Shown one piece after another: positions 24,406-33,717 of a DNA stretch of 64,000 bases (its first letter is position 1; every line of letters begins with the position of its first letter). The translations under genes were made by a program, and so were the position numbers. The DNA is from Pyrinomonadaceae bacterium (GTDB lineage: Bacteria > Acidobacteriota > Blastocatellia > Pyrinomonadales > Pyrinomonadaceae), in NCBI GenBank assembly GCA_028284415.1, contig JANQRU010000007.1, forward strand, positions 905,243-969,242, read 5' to 3'. The notes beneath the pieces are model-generated. The model saw only the letters and a program-made list of their open reading frames with translations, had not been told where the DNA came from and ran no database searches.

Positions 24406-27400
24406 ATGCCAAACAGAAAATTTTTTGTTGAGATAGGTTTCGTTTTTGTTTTAACTCTTACTTTTACTTTTCAAGCTTTTGCTCAGAATGCCATTCCATA
24501 TCTGACTGAGCCTGCTATGTCGCCTGACAATAAAGAAATCGCGTTTGTTTCAGGTGGGGATATCTGGACAGTTCCAAGCAAAGGCGGTACTGCACAGATT
24601 CTTGTTTCTCATCCTGCAACGGAAGGTCGCCCGGTCTTTTCTCCCGATGGAAAAAAGCTTGCTTTTATGTCAAACCGTACGGGAAATGGTGACATATATG
24701 TTTTGGATTTTGCGACGAATAATCTTACGCGAATAACCTATAACGACACTTCTGACAATCTCGATGCTTGGTCAAGGGATGGACAGTGGCTATATTTTTA
24801 TTCGTCAAATCAAGATATTTCGGGGATGAATGATATTTTCCGCGTGCGTGCGACAGGCGGAACTCCGATGGCTGTCAGCAATGACCGCTACACAAATGAA
24901 TTTCATTCAAAACCTTCGCCTGATGGAAATAAATTAGCTTTTTCAGCAAGAGGAATTTCACACGGTCAATGGTGGCGAAACGGTAGAAGCCACATAGATG
25001 AAACAGAACTTTGGGTAAAAAACGGAACACAATACCAACAGATTGCCGAACGCGGAGCAAAACAACATTGGACTATGTGGAGTCCCGACGGCTCGAGAAT
25101 GTATTACGTTTCTGACCGTGACGGCACACAAAATATCTGGACAAAAACTCTTAATGGAAGAGAAAGAAAGTTAACCAATTTTAGGAATGGTAGAGCTTTG
25201 TGGGCGAAGATCTCTTATGATGGCAAGGAAATTGTTTTTGAAAGGGATTTTAAGATTTGGAAAATGAAAACATCGGGCGGAAATGCTTCACCTGTTCCGA
25301 TCACATTGCGTGGAAGTGCGGCTTCTCCGCTTTCGACCAACATAAATTTATCCTCACGAATCAGCGAATTTGATCTATCGCCCGATGGCAAAAAAGTTGT
25401 TGCTGTTTCACGCGGCGAAGTATTTGCAGCCACTTCAACTGACGGTGGCGATGCTGTCCGCGTTACAAGAACAGCCGCCCCCGAATCATTTGCAACTTGG
25501 TCGAGTGACAGCAAAAGGGTTGCTTATTCATCTGAGAGAAATGGAAAGTTTCAAATTTTTGAATATGATTTCGGAAGCGAAAAAGAAACTCAAATCACAA
25601 CAACCGGCAATGATGTTTCGCCTGTTTACTCAAGCGATGGAAAATACATTGCGTTTATGCGAAACGCCCGTGAGATTTGGCTTTATGACATCAAGAAAAA
25701 GACCGAAAAGAAAGTCGCTAATCTCTATGCAGATTTACCACCGCTAATCGGCAAACGTACTTTCACATTTTCGCCTGATAATAAACACATCGCATTTTTA
25801 ACTCTTTCTCCCGAAAACCGTTCTTACACAAATGCAGCAATCGCTTCGATCGAAACGGGCGAAGTAAAACCCGTAAGTTTTATCGCCAATTCATTTAGCG
25901 GAACCATCTCTTGGAGTCCTGATGGTGAATATCTTTTGTTCGACACACAACAAAGGACCGAAACACCCGCACTTGCAAGAGTCGGATTAAAACTTCGCAC
26001 ACCGAAATTCAGAGAAGATAAATTCAGAGGTTTCTTTGAGCAAGAAAATCCGCAGGAAAAGCCAAAACCATCTCCAAACCCGAAAGCCTCACCTGCTCCA
26101 GACTTGGAAAAAGATGTGGTCAAACCAAATCCCAAACAGGCTCCGAAAGGAAAATTAGCTTCTAAAAAGAAAGACGAGAAAAAGGTAGAAATAGATTTTG
26201 GAGAAATCCGTAAGCGTCTGAGTCTTGTTCGTCCGGGAATCTCCATCAATGAACACGTCATCAGCCCTGATGGAAAAACACTTCTCGTAACAGCTTCAGC
26301 GGAAGGTAGTTTTAATTTATACACAATAAATTTAGATGAACTTGCAAGAAACCGATCGGCAAGACAGGTTACATCAACGCCGTCTTTCAAATTTGACGCA
26401 CAATTTTCGCCGAGAGGAAATGAAGTTTATTACATAGATGGCGGACGCATCCGTATCGTCAATCTTGCTCGCCGAAATATCCGCACACTTTCACTAAACC
26501 TAAATATGAAGGTGAATTTCCACGAAGAAAAAATGGAAATTTTCAAACAAGGCTGGCGGTATATGCGGGATCATTTCTACGATGCCAATTTCCACGGCAA
26601 AAACTGGAACACCGTCGGACAAACCTACGAACCACTGATTCGCGGTTCAAGAAATATCACAGAGATGCGTCGCTTAATGGCAATGATGGTTGGTGAATTA
26701 AACGCTTCACACTTGGGAGTTTCGGGAAGCTCAGGTTTTCGCTCAACACCGATCGGCAGACTCGGACTACGATTTGACCGCAATGAATACGAAACAAACG
26801 GACGCTTAAAAATCACAGAAGTAATCGAATTAAGTCCCGCTGCTGTTTCAAAGAATATAAAAGTCGGCGAATATCTTCTGAGCGTTGATAAAACGAAGAT
26901 TGACCGAAATACAAACTTAAATGAATTACTCGAAAACAAAGTCGGCAGGCGTGTCGAACTGGAAATTGCGGCAAATGCAAGCGGCTCAAACAAACGCACA
27001 GTCGTTCTTAAGCCGATCAGCACAGGTGCGGAAAAACGCTTGCTTTATCGCCAATGGGTTGAGCAAAACCGTGCTTATGTTGACCGTATAAGCGGAGGCA
27101 AACTCGGTTATATACATCTTCCTGATATGGGTTCAGGAACGCTCGCTCAAGTTTACATAGACCTAGACGTTATCAATCAACGCAAACAAGGTGTAGTCGT
27201 TGACGTTCGTAACAACAATGGCGGATTTATCAATCCCTATGTGATAGATATTTTTGCTCGTCAAGGTTATCTAACAATGCAAGAACGCGGACTCTGGAAA
27301 TATCCTGCCAGAAGTGCTTTAGGTCAGAGAGCCTTAGAACGTCCAACAATTTTAATTACAAATCAGCATTCGCTGTCTGATGCAGAAGATTTAACCGAAG

Positions 27401-27666
27401 GCTATAGAGAATTAAAACTCGGTAAAGTCGTCGGTGAAAAAACCTCAGGCTGGATAATCTTCACTTGGAGTCCGAGCTTATTTGAAGGAACAAGATTCCG
27501 TCTGCCACGTTCAAAAATCACAGACAATCGCGGACAAAATATGGAACTAAATCCGCGCCCCGTTGATATTCAAGTAACCAGACCAATCGGTGAAACCTTC
27601 ACAGGCAAAGACAGCCAACTAGATGCCGCAGTCAAAGAATTGTTGGGAGGAATCCGAACACCGTAA
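24406..27666 (+). CDS. Exported tricorn-type protease
   Basis: A 1086-residue protein with a signal peptide (AFA|QN, about residue 27). Residues 40-560 form TolB-like propeller blades (MSPDNKEIAFVSGGDIW, FSPDGKKLAFMSNRTG, WSPDGEYLLFD). A Lys/Pro-rich linker at about 550-600 interrupts them before a further blade set. Then follow the C1 domain, a PDZ domain (about 790-870) and the S41-type C2 domain. The tricorn residues are recognisable: Ser768-His769 (NASHLG), Ser991-Asp992 (HSLSDAED) and Glu1047 (NMELN). The length is that of Tricorn (about 1070). Tricorn cleaves oligopeptides; here it would act in the periplasm. It is a single gene with a 170-base upstream spacer. Confidence 0.92.
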   Translation: MPNRKFFVEIGFVFVLTLTFTFQAFAQNAIPYLTEPAMSPDNKEIAFVSGGDIWTVPSKGGTAQILVSHPATEGRPVFSPDGKKLAFMSNRTGNGDIYVLDFATNNLTRITYNDTSDNLDAWSRDGQWLYFYSSNQDISGMNDIFRVRATGGTPMAVSNDRYTNEFHSKPSPDGNKLAFSARGISHGQWWRNGRSHIDETELWVKNGTQYQQIAERGAKQHWTMWSPDGSRMYYVSDRDGTQNIWTKTLNGRERKLTNFRNGRALWAKISYDGKEIVFERDFKIWKMKTSGGNASPVPITLRGSAASPLSTNINLSSRISEFDLSPDGKKVVAVSRGEVFAATSTDGGDAVRVTRTAAPESFATWSSDSKRVAYSSERNGKFQIFEYDFGSEKETQITTTGNDVSPVYSSDGKYIAFMRNAREIWLYDIKKKTEKKVANLYADLPPLIGKRTFTFSPDNKHIAFLTLSPENRSYTNAAIASIETGEVKPVSFIANSFSGTISWSPDGEYLLFDTQQRTETPALARVGLKLRTPKFREDKFRGFFEQENPQEKPKPSPNPKASPAPDLEKDVVKPNPKQAPKGKLASKKKDEKKVEIDFGEIRKRLSLVRPGISINEHVISPDGKTLLVTASAEGSFNLYTINLDELARNRSARQVTSTPSFKFDAQFSPRGNEVYYIDGGRIRIVNLARRNIRTLSLNLNMKVNFHEEKMEIFKQGWRYMRDHFYDANFHGKNWNTVGQTYEPLIRGSRNITEMRRLMAMMVGELNASHLGVSGSSGFRSTPIGRLGLRFDRNEYETNGRLKITEVIELSPAAVSKNIKVGEYLLSVDKTKIDRNTNLNELLENKVGRRVELEIAANASGSNKRTVVLKPISTGAEKRLLYRQWVEQNRAYVDRISGGKLGYIHLPDMGSGTLAQVYIDLDVINQRKQGVVVDVRNNNGGFINPYVIDIFARQGYLTMQERGLWKYPARSALGQRALERPTILITNQHSLSDAEDLTEGYRELKLGKVVGEKTSGWIIFTWSPSLFEGTRFRLPRSKITDNRGQNMELNPRPVDIQVTRPIGETFTGKDSQLDAAVKELLGGIRTP

Positions 27667-27670
27667 CAAA

Positions 27671-27786
27671 ATTTGTAAGGGCAATCCCTTGTGGTTGCCC
27701 GTGAGTCGAATGGCGAAAGATACGTTGGCATTTCAAAATGTTTGGACGATGAAGCTTTACGAGCAGGGACAAGCCGCTGCCCCTAT
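27671..27786. repeat. Decayed dispersed repeat with GC-rich inverted arms
   Basis: It contains a six-base stem (gggcaa 27679-27684 with ttgccc 27695-27700) and a second 'gggacaagccgctgccccta' part. The pattern 'agggcaatcccttgtggttgccc...gcagggacaagccgctgcccc' is that of widespread intergenic repeats in this type of genome. The right end supplies the TAG stop (27783-27785) of the minus-strand mocA-like gene. No coding capacity is evident. Confidence 0.55.
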
Positions 27787-28382
27787 ATTTTCCCCTCAAC
27801 TCGCTTTAAATCTTCTTCCGTATCAATATCAAATCTTGCTTCGGGAAAGGTCACACCTGCTAAATCTTTTTTTGAGTATTTTTTAATGATAGATTTTGCA
27901 CCGATTTCTGCGTTCAAACTTAATAATTCATCAAATACATTTTTAGTAAAAAGTGCGGGAACTCCAGATGTGTTTTCATATTGGCTTGCGATGATTGATT
28001 TGCCTGTTGACCTTTGAGTTTTGACGAGTTTGAGAATTGTATCTTTTGTAATAAACGGTTGGTCGCAAAGGAGAACTACAACTGCTGATAGGCTATTTTT
28101 CATTTCCAGCAAACGCTCCAAACCTGCAACTATTGAGGAACTCATCCCGCTTTGCCAATTTTTATTTTGAACTATTTTGATTGGTAGGTTTTTGATTTTA
28201 GGTAGCATCTTTTCGGCATTTGCTCCTAAAACTACGACAGTTTGAAATTCTGTCTCTAAAGCAGTTTCAGCAATTCTTTCGATTAGAGTTTTATGTTGAA
28301 ATTTAAGGAGTTGTTTTGGTCGCCCTAGGCGTTTTGATTGCCCGGCGGCTAAAATTATGATTCCGATGTTTTCTGTCTGCAT
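27783..28382 (-). CDS. mocA: MocA-like molybdenum cofactor cytidylyltransferase
   Basis: A 199-residue NTP transferase. The N-terminal nucleotide-binding signature LAAGQSKRLGRPKQLLKF is present, followed by VVVLGANAE, QNKNWQSGMSSSIVAGL and VVVLLCDQPFI, all typical of MocA/MobA-like proteins. MocA joins CTP to molybdopterin to form the dinucleotide cofactor used by xanthine dehydrogenase-family enzymes of the PaoABC type. Its place as last gene of the molybdenum hydroxylase operon supports this role rather than GTP-specific MobA. The stop codon lies in the border of a repeat (27671-27786), so the C-terminus may be slightly altered. Confidence 0.85.
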   Translation of the reverse strand: MQTENIGIIILAAGQSKRLGRPKQLLKFQHKTLIERIAETALETEFQTVVVLGANAEKMLPKIKNLPIKIVQNKNWQSGMSSSIVAGLERLLEMKNSLSAVVVLLCDQPFITKDTILKLVKTQRSTGKSIIASQYENTSGVPALFTKNVFDELLSLNAEIGAKSIIKKYSKKDLAGVTFPEARFDIDTEEDLKRVEGKI

Positions 28383-28392
28383 CTCAGATTTT

Positions 28393-28872
28393 TCAGTTTT
28401 TGTTTAGAGGAAATGCAAAATGAATCACATCATCTTCAGGCAAACCGCCGATTTTGGTGTAAAAATCCACAGCGTATTTATCTACTTTGTCAGCCTGCAA
28501 AAATACTTCATCAAAACCCAACTTGCGGGAATAGTCTTTAATTTTTTCCATCAATTTTGTTCCAACTCCCTGCCTTTGGAACTCCCCTTTTACCGCTAAA
28601 TCATAAACATAAACATAAGCCGATTCGAAATATGTAGAATGAAGAATATGAGCAGTCATTCCGCCGATAATTTTGCCATCTTTTTCAGCAATGAAAACAA
28701 TTACGGAACTTTCTGAAAGCATCTTTTCAAAGTAATCCAAAGATGGCTTTTTAAATTTTTCCATCTCGAAAACATCCTCATATAGATCAACTAATTCGCT
28801 CAATTTATGAGCATCAGTGCTTTCGAGTTTTCTTATTTCTATATTCATATCTGGTAAAAAAATACCGCTCAT
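28393..28872 (-). CDS. GNAT acetyltransferase resembling the AAC(3)-I group
   Basis: A 159-residue GNAT protein. The acetyl-CoA motif A is YVYDLAVKGEFQRQGVGTKL, followed by VFLQADKVDKYAVDFYTKIGG and a HFAF end. These blocks resemble the aminoglycoside 3-N-acetyltransferase type I enzymes, but many chromosomal GNATs of unknown substrate share them, so I do not claim drug resistance. A start at Met9 (28848) is possible, since no SD supports either. It lies 18 bases after xdhC and 10 bases before mocA, so it is inside the molybdenum hydroxylase operon; a link to that pathway is not evident. Confidence 0.8.
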   Translation of the reverse strand: MSGIFLPDMNIEIRKLESTDAHKLSELVDLYEDVFEMEKFKKPSLDYFEKMLSESSVIVFIAEKDGKIIGGMTAHILHSTYFESAYVYVYDLAVKGEFQRQGVGTKLMEKIKDYSRKLGFDEVFLQADKVDKYAVDFYTKIGGLPEDDVIHFAFPLNKN

Positions 28873-28890
28873 TATTGTTCATCATGTTAA

Positions 28891-29982
28891 TCAATTTCGT
28901 CCATAAATTGAACCTTCCCGATTTCGTAAAAATCCGCCCTTTCTATCTTTTAGAACCGCTTGAATCTCCGCTAAAATCGCAATTGCGATCGTTTCAGGAG
29001 TGTCGGCACCGATGTCTAAACCGACGGGCGAGTAGAGTTTTTCTAATTCGATCTCGGATAATTCCAACCCTTCTTCCTGAAACTCCCGTAACATATTTTC
29101 CGAACGTCTTTTCGGTCCCAAAGCACCTATATATTTGGCTTCAGACTTTAACAGGGATTTTAAGATTGTTTTATCGTGTTCGTAATTGTGAGTCATTAAA
29201 ACCACAACTGAATCTTCACCAAAAATAACTTTTTCTGCTACATCTTCAGGGCGTGAAATTATGATTTCATCAGCACTCGGATATCTTTCTTTGGTAACAA
29301 CCTCTTCTCTATGGTCAACAATGCTTACACGCCAACCTAAGTTTTTCGCAAATTCTGTTACGGGAATAGTGTCAGCTCCAGCACCAAAAATGGTTAATTC
29401 TGTCGGAGGAGATAGATATTCAATAAAAAACTCTCCGAATTCATAAGTTTCGACAAACGAGGATTTATCTTCCCATCTTTCGTAAATTTCTTTTTGTAAA
29501 AATTGATAATCTTCCTCTTCCAATTCCGTAGAACCATCGCCTCTCGCATCAAAACTTGCTCTCGTACAAATTGGATATTTTCCATCTTCGCTTATTGATG
29601 TTGCGATAAATTCTTCCGCAGAAGTTTTGTAATGATGAATTCCCAGATGCCACATCTTGTTGCCGACCACTTCAAGCAAAATCCGTATCACTCCGCGACA
29701 ACCCATGTTCAATGAGAATATAGAATCTTGGTCATTAGTCGTGTCATAAACAAAAACTTGCGGTTCGCCTGTTTCCAAAACTTGTTTTGCACGCTCTAAA
29801 ACATCAGCTTCTAGACAGCCTCCCGAAACAGTTCCGAAAGTTTCGCCATTCTTAAGAATTAGCATCTTTGCCCCGGGCAGGCGGTAGCTTGAACCTTGAA
29901 CATCTACGACGGTTGCAAGAATAGCTTTTTCATCGGGTTGTAGTGAATCAATTTTTTTGAGAATTTCTTGGATTTCTTTCAT
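28891..29982 (-). CDS. xdhC: XdhC/CoxI-family molybdenum enzyme maturation factor
   Basis: A 363-residue protein. The N-terminal XdhC_CoxI domain has ATVVDVQGSSYRLPGAKMLI and TVSGGCLEADVLERA, then the FSLNMGCRGVIRILLE block. The C-terminal part (about 200-360) is a Rossmann-like domain (LTIFGAGADTIPVTEFAKNLGW) ending in GLDIGADTPETIAIAILAEI. XdhC/PaoD proteins bind the molybdenum cofactor, protect it during sulfuration and insert it into the apoenzyme. The place between the large subunit gene and mocA fits. The spacer to the large subunit (84 bases) holds a hairpin. Confidence 0.92.
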   Translation of the reverse strand: MKEIQEILKKIDSLQPDEKAILATVVDVQGSSYRLPGAKMLILKNGETFGTVSGGCLEADVLERAKQVLETGEPQVFVYDTTNDQDSIFSLNMGCRGVIRILLEVVGNKMWHLGIHHYKTSAEEFIATSISEDGKYPICTRASFDARGDGSTELEEEDYQFLQKEIYERWEDKSSFVETYEFGEFFIEYLSPPTELTIFGAGADTIPVTEFAKNLGWRVSIVDHREEVVTKERYPSADEIIISRPEDVAEKVIFGEDSVVVLMTHNYEHDKTILKSLLKSEAKYIGALGPKRRSENMLREFQEEGLELSEIELEKLYSPVGLDIGADTPETIAIAILAEIQAVLKDRKGGFLRNREGSIYGRN

Positions 29983-30007
29983 ACAAAAATGTACTCAGTA
30001 AATAGTA

Positions 30008-30049
30008 ATGGGTGATAGGAAATGAGACTTCAATAATCCTATCACCCAT
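30008..30049. repeat. Perfect hairpin between large subunit gene and xdhC
   Basis: A 13-base perfect inverted repeat (30008-30020 with 30037-30049, atgggtgatagga) with a 16-base loop. It has no T-run on either side, so termination is uncertain; it may protect or divide the operon mRNA. The words 'cacccatcacctatcgcctat' look like a dispersed intergenic repeat. Confidence 0.6.
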
Positions 30050-30066
30050 CACCTATCGCCTATAAC

Positions 30067-32238
30067 TTAAATTAACTTATCAGGTGTAATTGGTAAATCG
30101 CGGATGCGTTTTCCTGTTGCGTTGAAAATTGCGTTGGCGATCGCGGCGGGAGCACCCACCAAACACAATTCGCCCATTCCTTTTACACCAAGCGGGTTGA
30201 CTATTTTGTCTTCCTCTTCGACAAATTCAGTATTTATGTAACCAACATCGGCATTTGAAGGAATATGATAATCAGCAAAATTGGTCGTCATCATTCTGCC
30301 ATAGCGATGGTCAATTTCGGTATGTTCATGCAGAGCCATTCCGATTCCCCAGATCATTCCACCCATTTCTTGCGAGTGAGCTGTCAGAGGATTTATGACA
30401 CGTCCGCAAGCGGTCGCTTCAATAACTTTTGTTACCTTGACGATACCTAAATCTTCGTCCACCTTAACTTCGGCAAACTGAATTCCATGTCCCATCGTCG
30501 TGTAATTTGCACGCTCTTTAGAAGGCATCGCTTGATAGGTTTCGACAATTTCCGTCATATTATTTTTCTTCAAGAGTTCGGCAACCGAAACGGATTTTGA
30601 CGAATCATTTTTCAAACGTAGCATTCCGTTCATTAATTCAGTATCTTCGACTCTTCTTTCAATAAACGGTGAATTTTCTATCTTCAGAGCCATATCGAAC
30701 AGCTTTTTCCTGATATTCATCGAAGCCCCGTAAATTGCCGAACCGACTGAAGCTGTCGTTATCGAACCGCCCTGCGAAGGTGCTCTCGGAAATTCTGTTT
30801 TACCAAGTTCAAATTTAACTTGATTAGGTTTTATACCCAAAAACTCAGATGCAATCATCGTCATTGTCGTATAAGTCCCGGGACCGATGTCTGCGGTTGC
30901 ACTTCCGATGTGGACAGTTCCATCAGCCCGAAGTGTGACTTTTGCCCCCGCAGGAGCTTGCCACGCCCCCCAGGTTCCGATGCCACATCCCATTCCGACA
31001 AGCCAATTTCCGTCTTTGTTAGAACGCGGTTCAAGCTTTCGTTTCTTCCAGCCGAATGTTTTAGCACCTACATCAAAACATTTCATTAATTCCTTACTAG
31101 AATAGGGTTTTCCTGTTTCGGGGTCTTTTTCGGCGTAGTTGATTTTCCGCATTTCGAGCGGATCAATCTTTAGTTTGTAAGCCAATTCATCAATGGCTGA
31201 TTCAATTGCAAATGCTCCTGAAACTGCTCCCGGTGCTCGCATCCAAACAGGTGTTGGTAAATCAGTTTTGACGAGATTATATTTTGAATCGTAGTTGGGA
31301 ACTTTATAAAGTGTTCGTCCAAAACCACTTGAGTTTTCTTGAAAGTTTTCATAGGAAGCCGTATTTCCGACCGACTCATGAACAACCGCTTGTAGTTTTC
31401 CATCTTTGGTCGCTCCCATCTGAATTTTTTGATAAGTAAATGGGCGATAGCCGTGTCCTTGAAACATCTGACGGCGTGTGTAATTTATTTTGACAGGACG
31501 CTTTAAATCTCTCGCTGCCATCGCTGTCATAAAGGGATAATAATTTGGTTTCAACGAAGCCCCGAAAGCACCGCCGACAAAAAGCGAAACGACTTTTACG
31601 TTTTCAGCAGGGATTCCAAAACTCTGGGCGAGATGCCCACGAACCCCATAAACACCTTGCGATTTGTCGAACATCATCAACTTATCGCCTTCCCAAAAAG
31701 CAATCGCTCCGTGCATTTCCATCGGATTATGATGCTCAATCGGAATCGTGTATTCAGCTTCAATTTTTACATCGGAGTTAGTTAAGCCTGTCTGGGTATT
31801 TCCGCGTGTATTCGGTGTTCGGCGTGTAACTTTATTGGTAGCAACTTTATTGGCTTCAAGCGTATCGGTTTGCGGTTTTTCCTTATTATATTCAGCTTTT
31901 ACAAGACTCGCCGCATATCTAGCTTGCTCATAAGTTTCTGCTACAACGAGTGCTATCGGTTGATTACTAAAAGCGATCTTTGGAGATTGCAAAGCCGTAT
32001 AAGCATTCCCCTTAGCCTGTGATTTTGTAGCGTTTTGATGCGTATAAACCTTCAAAACTCCCGCCGCTTTCATTGCCATTTCGGTATTGATTGATTTAAT
32101 CGACCCCTTAGCAATCTCACTCGTTACAATAAATCCATAAGCAGGATTTTTAACAGGAAATTCCGCCACATATCTAGCCTTCCCCGTAACCTTCGCCACG
32201 CCGTCCACACGACTCGTTTCTTTTCCGATGTATCTCAT
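30067..32238 (-). CDS. paoC: Molybdopterin-binding large subunit of a PaoC-type aldehyde/xanthine oxidoreductase
   Basis: A 723-residue protein, close to PaoC (YagR) in length. It starts with GKETSRVDGVAKVTGKARYVAEF, has VSLFVGGAFGASLKPN and MRAPGAVSGAFAIESAIDEL of the cofactor domain, and ends with the signature GVKGMGELCLVGAPAAIANA that holds the catalytic Glu, followed by GKRIRDLPITPDKL. This family oxidises aldehydes or heterocycles at a molybdenum centre with the electrons passing to 2Fe-2S, 4Fe-4S and FAD sites of the other subunits. The partner subunits are encoded upstream, but one unrelated membrane protein gene is inserted between. The substrate cannot be read from sequence. Confidence 0.92.
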   Translation of the reverse strand: MRYIGKETSRVDGVAKVTGKARYVAEFPVKNPAYGFIVTSEIAKGSIKSINTEMAMKAAGVLKVYTHQNATKSQAKGNAYTALQSPKIAFSNQPIALVVAETYEQARYAASLVKAEYNKEKPQTDTLEANKVATNKVTRRTPNTRGNTQTGLTNSDVKIEAEYTIPIEHHNPMEMHGAIAFWEGDKLMMFDKSQGVYGVRGHLAQSFGIPAENVKVVSLFVGGAFGASLKPNYYPFMTAMAARDLKRPVKINYTRRQMFQGHGYRPFTYQKIQMGATKDGKLQAVVHESVGNTASYENFQENSSGFGRTLYKVPNYDSKYNLVKTDLPTPVWMRAPGAVSGAFAIESAIDELAYKLKIDPLEMRKINYAEKDPETGKPYSSKELMKCFDVGAKTFGWKKRKLEPRSNKDGNWLVGMGCGIGTWGAWQAPAGAKVTLRADGTVHIGSATADIGPGTYTTMTMIASEFLGIKPNQVKFELGKTEFPRAPSQGGSITTASVGSAIYGASMNIRKKLFDMALKIENSPFIERRVEDTELMNGMLRLKNDSSKSVSVAELLKKNNMTEIVETYQAMPSKERANYTTMGHGIQFAEVKVDEDLGIVKVTKVIEATACGRVINPLTAHSQEMGGMIWGIGMALHEHTEIDHRYGRMMTTNFADYHIPSNADVGYINTEFVEEEDKIVNPLGVKGMGELCLVGAPAAIANAIFNATGKRIRDLPITPDKLI

Positions 32239-32341
32239 AGTTTCTCCGATTCTTTATTCATTGTTCAGTTGGTAAAGAATTCAAATATATATATTTAACT
32301 CGTTTTCTCAAACATAGTTTCTCTATCATTTCTAAAAAGTT

Positions 32342-32716
32342 CTACAAAAAAAACCAAAAGTATGGTTGTGCAAATTCAAAATATAGAAAAACGGGGACAA
32401 TTCCATTCACGATTAACCCAAGAATGGCGAATTTACGATTCGGTGTCCACAATCCAATTACTCCAAACAAAAGCCCTAATGAATAACTTACTATTGGTAG
32501 AATAATTAAAAAAACACCAAGAAGTATCCATTGTTCGCTTACGCCAGATTCTAAAATGTTGTTCAACGTATCCCAAATAACCCCATCTAGATAATTTCTA
32601 TCTACCTTTACAAGCCCCATGGAGCTCCAAAACAAAACACCAATCAAAAATGAACACAAGCCAAATTTCTGTAAAATTGAATCTTTTCGATTTTTATCAG
32701 ATTTTTCTCCTTTCAT
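32342..32716 (-). CDS. Small membrane protein inserted in the molybdenum hydroxylase operon
   Basis: A 124-residue protein with a charged N-terminus (MKGEKSDKNRKDS) and three membrane segments at about 18-36, 62-88 and 95-118 (ILGLIVNGIVPVFLYFEF). I recognise no family. It lies 20 bases after the FAD subunit gene and 103 bases before the large subunit gene, on the same strand. The usual PaoABC order has no gene here, so it is an insertion into the operon. It could anchor the exported complex, or just be a passenger. Confidence 0.65.
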   Translation of the reverse strand: MKGEKSDKNRKDSILQKFGLCSFLIGVLFWSSMGLVKVDRNYLDGVIWDTLNNILESGVSEQWILLGVFLIILPIVSYSLGLLFGVIGLWTPNRKFAILGLIVNGIVPVFLYFEFAQPYFWFFL

Positions 32717-32736
32717 ATGACGAAACTTAAATATTT

Positions 32737-33717
32737 TTAAGCACTTGCCATCTTCAAAGCTCTAACAATCGCACGCTCCCCCAAAGTTACCTTGTATTTA
32801 TTATGCTCAAGTGGTTTTGCCCTTTCCATCTCCATTTTCGCTGCCCGCTCAAATAATTTTTGCGAAGGCTTTTTGCCGATCAATTCTTTTTCGGCGATCA
32901 TTGCTCGCCACGGCTTGTGTGCCACTCCGCCCATTGCGATTCTGGATTTTCTAATGATGCCATTTTTTATTTCCAACCCTGTGGCAACGGAAACTAATGC
33001 AAACGCATAACTTGCACGGTCTCTGACCTTCAAATAATAAGAATTATTCGCAAATTTATTTTTTGGAATTTCTATGGAGGTTATCAATTCACCGTGTTTC
33101 AGATTGTTGTCCTTTTCTGGAGTATCGCCCGGCAGACGGTGATATGCTCCGAAGAGAATTTTTCTTTTATTACCTTTTTCATCTTCAACGTGAACGACTG
33201 CATCCAGAGCCGCAAGTGCAATACACATATCCGAAGGATGTGTTGCTACGCATTTATCAGAATAGCCAAAAATTGCGTGCATACGGTTTAAGCCTTCTGC
33301 CGCCCCACAACCTGTGCCGGGTTCGCGTTTGTTGCAAGGAGTTGCCGTATCGTAAAAATAAACGCAACGGGTTCGCTGATTAAGATTTCCACCGTTTGTT
33401 GCCATATTGCGAATTTGTGCGGAAGCACCTGATAAAATCGCTTGCGTAAGAAGTGGAAAATTCTGCTTGATGAGCGGATGATTTGCCGTATCTTTATTTT
33501 TTGCCAAAGCACCGATGGAAATATTACTTCCCATTGATTTTATTTGCTTTAATTCCAAGTTGTTGACATCAACCAAAGCATCAGGACGCTCGACATTTTC
33601 TTTCATCAAATCAACAATATTCGTCCCGCCCGCAAGAAATTTTGCGTTTTTGTTTGACGCAACCATTTTGGTCGCATCATTTGATTTTTTCGCTCGGTCA
33701 TACTTAAACGGTCTCAT
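32737..33717 (-). CDS. paoB: FAD-binding subunit of the molybdenum hydroxylase, PaoB type
   Basis: A 326-residue protein. The FAD-binding part has KFLAGGTNIVDLMKENVERP and ATNGGNLNQRTRCVYFYD. It contains the four extra cysteines that bind the 4Fe-4S cluster of PaoB (RCVYF, PCNKR, GCGAAEG, KCVATHPSD), so it is the PaoB rather than the simple CoxM type. The C-terminal CO-dehydrogenase flavoprotein domain has IAMGGVAHKPWRA. The start overlaps the end of the 2Fe-2S subunit gene by 14 bases. It passes electrons from the iron-sulfur centres to FAD. Confidence 0.93.
   Translation of the reverse strand: MRPFKYDRAKKSNDATKMVASNKNAKFLAGGTNIVDLMKENVERPDALVDVNNLELKQIKSMGSNISIGALAKNKDTANHPLIKQNFPLLTQAILSGASAQIRNMATNGGNLNQRTRCVYFYDTATPCNKREPGTGCGAAEGLNRMHAIFGYSDKCVATHPSDMCIALAALDAVVHVEDEKGNKRKILFGAYHRLPGDTPEKDNNLKHGELITSIEIPKNKFANNSYYLKVRDRASYAFALVSVATGLEIKNGIIRKSRIAMGGVAHKPWRAMIAEKELIGKKPSQKLFERAAKMEMERAKPLEHNKYKVTLGERAIVRALKMASA

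Noticed and set aside
25824..26390. 188-codon open frame antisense to the tricorn protease
   Set aside because: It is opposite a well-supported coding region and has low-complexity Phe/Gly/Ser composition from the Lys/Pro linker.
28393..28872. Aminoglycoside resistance gene aac(3)-I
   Set aside because: The resemblance is to the GNAT core only; the chromosomal operon setting does not suggest a resistance cassette, and no integron features are present.
30820..31105. Plus-strand open frames opposite paoC
   Set aside because: Shadow frames of a highly conserved gene with unusual Cys/Pro composition.
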